From Dromaius novaehollandiae (taxonomy: Eukaryota; Chordata; Aves; Casuariiformes; Dromaiidae), in the NCBI RefSeq assembly GCF_036370855.1, contig NC_088102.1, positions 67,155,601 through 67,219,600 on the forward strand: a stretch of DNA of 64,000 nucleotides, in the 5' to 3' direction. The notes below the pieces were generated by a model that searched no databases, was not told the origin of the DNA, and saw nothing but the letters and a program-made list of their open reading frames with translations. Of the stretch, positions 57,649 through 64,000 are shown one piece after another (the first letter of the stretch is position 1; each line of letters begins with the position of its first letter). A program made the position numbers and the translations under genes.

Positions 57649-60600
57649 GGTGCACATTTTACTTGTTTTTTGCATATGTGCAAGAGAGAGATTTCAGCAT
57701 ATGATCTAAATACACTTCACATTTTTCAAGTTTTATGGTTAGTAACTAAGGCTAGCTTAATAATCCCAGCTTTATTTCCTTCTTGTCATATTAATACAAA
57801 AGAAATGTCTTTTTCAGGAGATGTGTAAATAGTATCTAATTGGGTAGATGAACAGAACACAATTTGGTGGCTAATGCAAAGAATACTATATAACAAAGCC
57901 AGTTCAAACAGCTGATCAGTTGAATGGTACCTCTAATTTGGTGGTGTGCTGAAAAAAATAAAGTTTGTTTAGTGACTGGAAATGAGTTTTTTTGTGTTCC
58001 TTGGAGCTGTTTTCACTCCAGTTTTTAAAAAACCCTCCACTTTTCTCTGACTTCGTTGGTATATTTAATGTTTTAAATCATATTGATACAAAATCATTGT
58101 ATACACATTAGTGTCTGTGCAAGTTTTATGAGAATTTTCACTGGATTAGCTAACTTAGTTCAAAATGTAAATATATAATAAGACAGCATACAGCATTTCA
58201 GTCTTACCGCTCAACTTTTCTCTGCGAGATCCCTTTTACTAGTAAAAACATCAGAACTTGAGTGGTTCAGGTATTATGTTTTCCAGAATCTCGTGGAGAA
58301 GATTAAGTGCTTTATTCTATGATTAGATTTGTCAAAAGGATGACCATATCATATGCAGTAGGAGTAAATGAGGCTGCAGCAGCTCTTACGAGCCTTAATT
58401 ATGAAAAGCTGCACAGATTTTGTAAATGCTGTGTCACCCTTCATCCTTTCTCTTTGAGGAAATATACCTTTTACCAAAGCAAGTCAGTGAAGAAGTTGGT
58501 GATAAATTTGGATAAGTTTGAAAATAGTTCACATATGGGAGTGGAAGAGAAAGAAAGGAAAGTCAAAAACATAGTGGGTGCTTCCTCGAATGCATTGTGG
58601 CAGCAACCTGTTTGTAATGTCCAATATAGATTTTTATGTGATGTATCTTGTCAAAAGAAAAATCACACTATCTGGCTTTCTAGCATGGCTGTTTCAGGGC
58701 AAGGCATACACTTTTTACTAGGGGAGGACTATTGCTTTCTATTGCTCCAGTTTCTCCCTCTAGCAGGTTTACTGAGGACAGTGTTTTTCTGACTGCACAT
58801 TGCAAAATTGAAAGACCTAGCTGATATACACATGAACTATGAACCTTTCTGTAAATTGCTTGTCTTAAAACTAATAATGATACTGATATTTTATATTGAT
58901 CTGTGTTAGACTATAGCTGTGTGTGTTCTTAGTGTTTTGGGTGCTGCAGTAAATAATTTTTTTTGTGTTCAGAAATTGGAACGATTGTATATATGCCACA
59001 ATAGCCTGTGTTTACTTTGGTTCTCATTACTGTACCTATGAGGGAAATATTTTTAACCCAGAAGCTGACAAGTGAATACAGATTTCTTTCTATGTATGTC
59101 ATTGTCATAGCTTCTTTGTCATAGCTTGATATTATGAGAACAAAAGAAAGCTAGAGACCCTAGTGAGAATGTTAGAGAGGGATTAACAGAGCCTTGTAGC
59201 TATGGAGTTAAGCTGGGGTTCTGTTTTCACTGCCAATGACATCTTGATTTATGCATACTGGGGATGTTTTTAAACACAGAAGCAATAGGAAATAAGACAG
59301 TCTGCTTCTAGCCTGTGTTTCCTGCAGGGCTTCTTGGCTTTGCCTTCCGGTTAAACAACAGCATTTGGGAGCATAATCTTGTCATTCCTTCCATTTATTG
59401 CTGTTTATTTGTTTTGCCAGTTATGTAAAGCTGCAGGCTTGAATCTGTTCTCCCTTTTCCCAAATCTTCCTTGAAGATATAAGTTGGGAATGTGCATTCA
59501 AAAAATTTCTTGTGCACATCCTGTTTGCAAATTGTGTTATTTCCTTCAGTCTTGCACTCCTACTGAGAATATGCCTTGAAGGATGTCTTGTGCTTGCATC
59601 TGATGGAGTTGGTGAATACTAAGGATAGAAGTGCGTATGTTCCTGAACAGCATATGAGTATAGCAGCTAGCAAGATTGTTTTAACTAGCGGATGAATCTG
59701 TAGCTTTTTAAGAAATATTTTGTGATGATACGGATAGCTAAGTTTTCTCAACTGTGGCTTTTTTTTCCCCTTAGGGTGTGTGTGAAGACAAAAGTAGTCT
59801 GATAGTGGTGTGAATATTCTGACTGTCATGAAACAGTGTAACCGCAGATGAACTTGCACAAATACAGAGAGGAGCAACTTGAAACAGAAATATAAACTTC
59901 TCCCTTCATAATGCTTTATTTTTTTATTTCAAATGTGCAGCTTGCTGAGGTAAGCAGGTCTGCAAAGTTGAGAAGGGTTAGCCATGGTACTTAGCATAAC
60001 AAAAAGCAAGCTCTCTTCCATTACAAGTATTTCTGTGTGGCCTGTTGCTGGTCACTTGCTAAAAAGTGATGTAATTCGCGATTCTAATAGTGTAGCATCT
60101 TATCGTTGAACTGCTGAAATGCCTTTAAATGTTTAAACTTTTGTTCACTAAAAATGTATTCATATATTTTTGATTATGTTTTTAATACAAAAGCAGAATG
60201 ATTGATAGAAATTAAATATGACAAATGAAGGAAATTTTAGAATGTATCGAAGGAATTTTATTAGGGAGATGACTGCAATTAACCTCTAGCCCTGTCTCAG
60301 TTTTCTTTGGTATTAAATTGCTAATACAAGATACTGATTAAGATCTTCCCATTCAGGGAAATAGTATTGCTTCATGTCTTTTTGTAGACTACTGTAAGGC
60401 AACCAAGCTGTTAAAATCATCTTAAAATGTCTGGCCACCAACTATTCTTTTTTTAACATTTTGTAGAGAAACCACAGTTACAGTGTTGATAAGAAGTGAA
60501 ATATGCTTTCATCTTTGTAAGTGTCTGAGGTAAAAAGCACCTGCGTGTAGATGCCTTGCTAGTCCTTTAAGTGTCCTAAAACAATGAGACTATTTTTTGC

Positions 60601-63600
60601 TGCTGCTAGAGAGCGGTGGCTTAAGGAACTTAGCCATAATACTGCACTGAAGTATGGATTTCCTCATTCCGCCCTTCTGTGCTGTTTGTATTGCTCATTT
60701 CTAACACTGTACCTAGAATTTAAATTGCTGTATCTCTTCATCTTCCTTGTGTTTCCAAGATATGCTGAAATTTAGATAATTGCTTTTTAGTTCAGCAGTG
60801 TTTAAGGTTGGACATACTGAACTAAATGGCAAACTTGGATTGCTTCATAGTTTTTCCTTAATTTTCTTAATTTTTTCCCATTGGTGTTGAGAATAATTTG
60901 CATCTGTATATAGGGGAAATGGTGCTAATGTTTGTTTTGTCTTGTAATGAATAAATCTGGTTTAGAAAGTTGCTCTTCCTAATTCACATCTTTAGAGTCT
61001 TTGTTTGCTTCTAATTAGTAGGTATTAGCATATGTATTAAAAAGCCAAATGTGCAATTACTATTTGAAAAATTAAATGCTAGGTTTAGCTCATCATTCTG
61101 TGTTATTTGGATTTATATTGAGCAAAGCATTAGCACACAGAAGCAGGAAAACTATAAAATTATGGCATAAAATCAACATCAATAAAAATCTAATTTATAC
61201 ATGCCTATTTCTCTCATAGTATCCATGCAGTTGAGCAAAAAAGAATGATAAAACATATTTGTTGCTACCCTTCCTGCCTGAGATTGGAGAACGTAAATGT
61301 GGAATTACCAGTGTTGAGTTGAAAATGTCTTAACATAAAAGTGCTTTTATAGTATTGAGAGGGAGGAAATCAGGTGGATCACTTTGTGGAGGAGGAATAT
61401 TTCGGTCTTAGGGCCAGTTGTATGAATGTGCCACCCAGCATAAATGTTTGTACCACTAAGTCTGTAATATCCACTAGCGTAGGCCTAAAGGAGCAGGAGC
61501 TCTGGCAGTGTTAAGAGCTGTACCTAATCACTTCTGCTGCGACGCTTGGTATGTTTTTAAAAATTCTTGCTCTTTTCTGGAGAAAGTGAGAATAGAGATG
61601 AACTCTTGTCCAGCTACTGTGGAACATCATTCAGTACCTCGTTATGCTCACTAAGCACTGTATCTCTGGATTATTTTATAATGCCTGTGATACTTTGCTT
61701 TTTCCCTAAAAGAGGGTGGCAGCAGCAACTCAAAGGTATGTAAAAACAACCTGGAAGATTTTTATGTGAAACAGACCTCAAGCATGTAGATTTACAAGGA
61801 GGAGCAGGTCTTCACTACTTCTGATAAACTGCACTGCTGCCATATCCTATAGTAATAATCTTGCTGTCACACGTAGGCAATGTATGCTGTAGTTCCCTGA
61901 GCACTTTTGGCCAACTGAACTGCCATGAGAAGAAGTGCTACCTCTTCTGACTGCTCCAGATATTTATTCCCCTCTCTTTTGCTAGCTCGAATGGTTGATG
62001 GAGCTCATTAAGAATTGGATCTTGGTAATGATACAGGTTAAAACTGATGGAAAGAAAACAACATTTGGGTTTTTCTCAGGTCAGTTCCTGATACAATTCA
62101 TTGTACTGCTGCACAAATACCTCTGCCTGGGAGGGTGGCAGAATGCCACAGGGAGGATTGAATGACCAGGAGGGGTAGAGAGGGGGGATCAACTTGCATG
62201 GTGGTAGTGGCAGTTTGTTGGCTTAAATTATTTGCAGGACTATGTACGTGCTATCAGGATCTCTCTCAGGATCTCTTTTTGCACTAGACAACAGATAAAA
62301 TGCACTTTTTCTATAAAACAGGCTAAAATGACTGCATTTTCAGTTAAGTAATATGTCCTCTGAGAAATAATTCTTCAAATGTCTGTTAAGTTGCTCCTCT
62401 AATTTGCTACAACTGTGGATCTAGAAATGCCACTTTGACAGAACATGCTTAAACTTGTGTTTAGAGGAAGCAAACTAACTTTAAATTTGATGTTACGGTG
62501 GAATTAATCAGGATGGCAAAATTACTCTGCCCTGGTGACTGCAAGAATAGTGCGGAAGGGGCAATTGTTGAAACAAACTGGTTGTCAGCTTGCCAGGTAT
62601 CCTGTTTAATCACTGCATACCTCTTAGGGTTTGTGATGATGGTTTGTACATAGATGTATGAATCTTTTCAGGAAATGCTAATAAGGTTGATGTGTTTTAA
62701 CAGACAGGTTGATATGTTTTAACATACTTGCCATAAATGCAGTTTTAGCTGAGGTTTAGCCGTTCTAACCTGACTGTCGTTCTTGGAACGGTAGTTTGTT
62801 CGTCGTTGCAGCTTATTTTCTGCTAAAATCAGACTACCTCTCTTTTATATTTAAGTTGTTTTGCTACAGCAAAGGGAATGCAAATCAGACATGGTCTGTA
62901 TTGTTTGTGTTCTGTCATTTATGGTAATAGCCTAGCCAGCAAAAACCTCAGCCCTAAGTCATGTCTCTGTTCTGCTAATTTTTCTCCTGACATAATGCTT
63001 CCTAACTGGGATGCCACATGTCTTGGGGACAGGAATGGATTTGGACTTTGATAAACAAAACACATTGCCCATTGATACAGCTGTTAGGCATGAAATCTTG
63101 TTTATTGAATATGTGATTATAGAAGAATAATGATAAATGACCTCCCTCTCTCTTAGTGCTGCAAATGGTAAACTCGTGCTGGTCAGGGGACCAAAGAAAA
63201 GTTACAGAATAGGATGTGCATCACTTATTATCTACTACCTACATGCTCCCAGCCAGATATTTTGTGATGTGAAAATCCAGCACTTAATTTATAAAACAAA
63301 AATACATTTACTAATATGACATGAAGTTCTCACCTAAATTCGTTATAACAAAGTTCTTAATTAACTTACTTTGCTAATTGTGCTTTGTTTTGTGCATGAC
63401 TCACTGAAAATGACTAATTTTGTTTAACCTGAAGTTACCTAGCTGCTATTCACAGTACGTTCTTCTGGTCGCTCTTAAAACCTCTGATTTTGTTTGCTTT
63501 TTTTCCCAGTAGTTTTTGTGCTCCCAAGATGTGGGGGGCAAAGTATTGATACACTTGTTAGGGAACCAAACATGCTGTGCTGAGACTCAGTGCTTTAGAG

Positions 63601-64000
63601 GTCTCTAGGGTATTGTGAAATGCAGCCATGTAGGTTTATCAGGAGCAGCTGTTTTTGTTCTGTGGACGGTTCCATCTGGGTTGGGGGGAAGAGAGCTGGT
63701 GGCTTTTAGAGATTAGCTGGTGACAGTTTTCCCTGGGAAGCGTACCAAGTTTTAAGCAGAGCTACTGTAACAGAGATAGGAAGTGAAAAGGGACCTGTGA
63801 GAAAAACACAAGCTCTACTAATCTTTCTTTGTGTCAAAAGAAGCCTTCAAGATTTGGGTATCCGCATGTGGGTCTAGCTGTAGGCTTGCTTAGAGGAGTG
63901 CCTGACACTTCCTACTTCAGCAAAGATCTAGCTGAGCTGTTACAGACAACATTTGGACATACAAGGCCTAGATGAGGAGTCAGAGCAGCTGTGTCCTTGT

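Larger units (their letters stand above)
42191..64000 (+). other. MOB2: MOB2 intron 1 (runs off the window)
   Basis: After about 42,830 the sequence becomes AT-rich and non-coding to the end of the window, at least 21.8 kb. No acceptor followed by the expected KSKAKPNGKK-type segment was found, so exon 2 is further right. Contents noted: the minisatellite at the 5' end, a T24 run, a reptile-like repeat, a MIR-like piece, a 34-bp tandem duplication and a C-run. Frames of 60-160 codons (for example 48,505-48,879 and 58,307-58,792) show no recognised domain. Confidence 0.8.

Noticed and set aside
58307-58792. 161-codon frame in AT-rich MOB2 intron
   Set aside because: The longest frame in the AT-rich half and therefore examined. 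No recognised motif, no ATG context or splice support and no retroelement similarity. Left as chance or an unknown relic.

Overview
The window is nuclear DNA of a vertebrate, most likely a sauropsid (crocodilian, turtle or bird). Exons are split by GT/AG introns, a GC-rich CpG-dense half (about 1-42,800) is followed by an AT-rich half (about 42,800-64,000), and coding is sparse. Worn MIR/L2-like fragments (for example 3,441-3,545 and 29,211-29,530) and one segment at 51,800-51,890 that resembles a repeat family I associate with reptiles argue for a sauropsid. No Alu, B1 or L1 is evident. The species cannot be settled by eye.

Two real genes are visible, both on the + strand. DUSP8 (dual-specificity MAP-kinase phosphatase 8) is represented by its last four coding exons: 17,234-17,400, 19,569-19,728, 19,937-20,060 and 20,465-21,602. 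A long 3'UTR follows, with candidate poly(A) signals at 22,983, 25,238 and 26,427. The usual N-terminal exons (start codon, basic kinase-docking motif and most of the rhodanese/CH2 domain) are not found in the 17.2 kb before the first recognisable exon. MOB2 (NDR-kinase regulator) begins at a CpG-island promoter near 41,540-42,190. Its 17-nt first coding segment, 42,174-42,190, encodes MDWLMG, and the rest of the window (42,191-64,000) is its first intron. DUSP8 followed by MOB2 in the same orientation matches human 11p15.5.

Layout: 1-11,000 is non-coding DNA upstream of or within DUSP8, with scattered enhancer-like patches and palindromes. A CpG island at 10,700-11,850 contains a 39-codon open segment (11,265-11,382) whose donor phase matches the DUSP8 exon at 17,234, so it may be an alternative DUSP8 first exon. 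A second, unassigned CpG island lies at 14,560-15,070. DUSP8 exons and 3'UTR fill 17,234 to about 26,450. The intergenic space of about 15 kb holds a cluster of MEF2-type sites (27,451-27,724), a CpG-depleted block that looks like old repeats (28,200-29,600) and an AT-rich island (39,110-40,030). The MOB2 promoter is followed directly by a G-rich minisatellite (42,345-42,715) and then a largely featureless AT-rich intron.

The best candidate for something undescribed is the alternative DUSP8 first exon. If real, it would replace the N-terminal docking and rhodanese region with a short basic N-terminus while keeping the phosphatase domain. No other novel system was seen. Most long open frames in the GC-rich half are composition artefacts, open on both strands.
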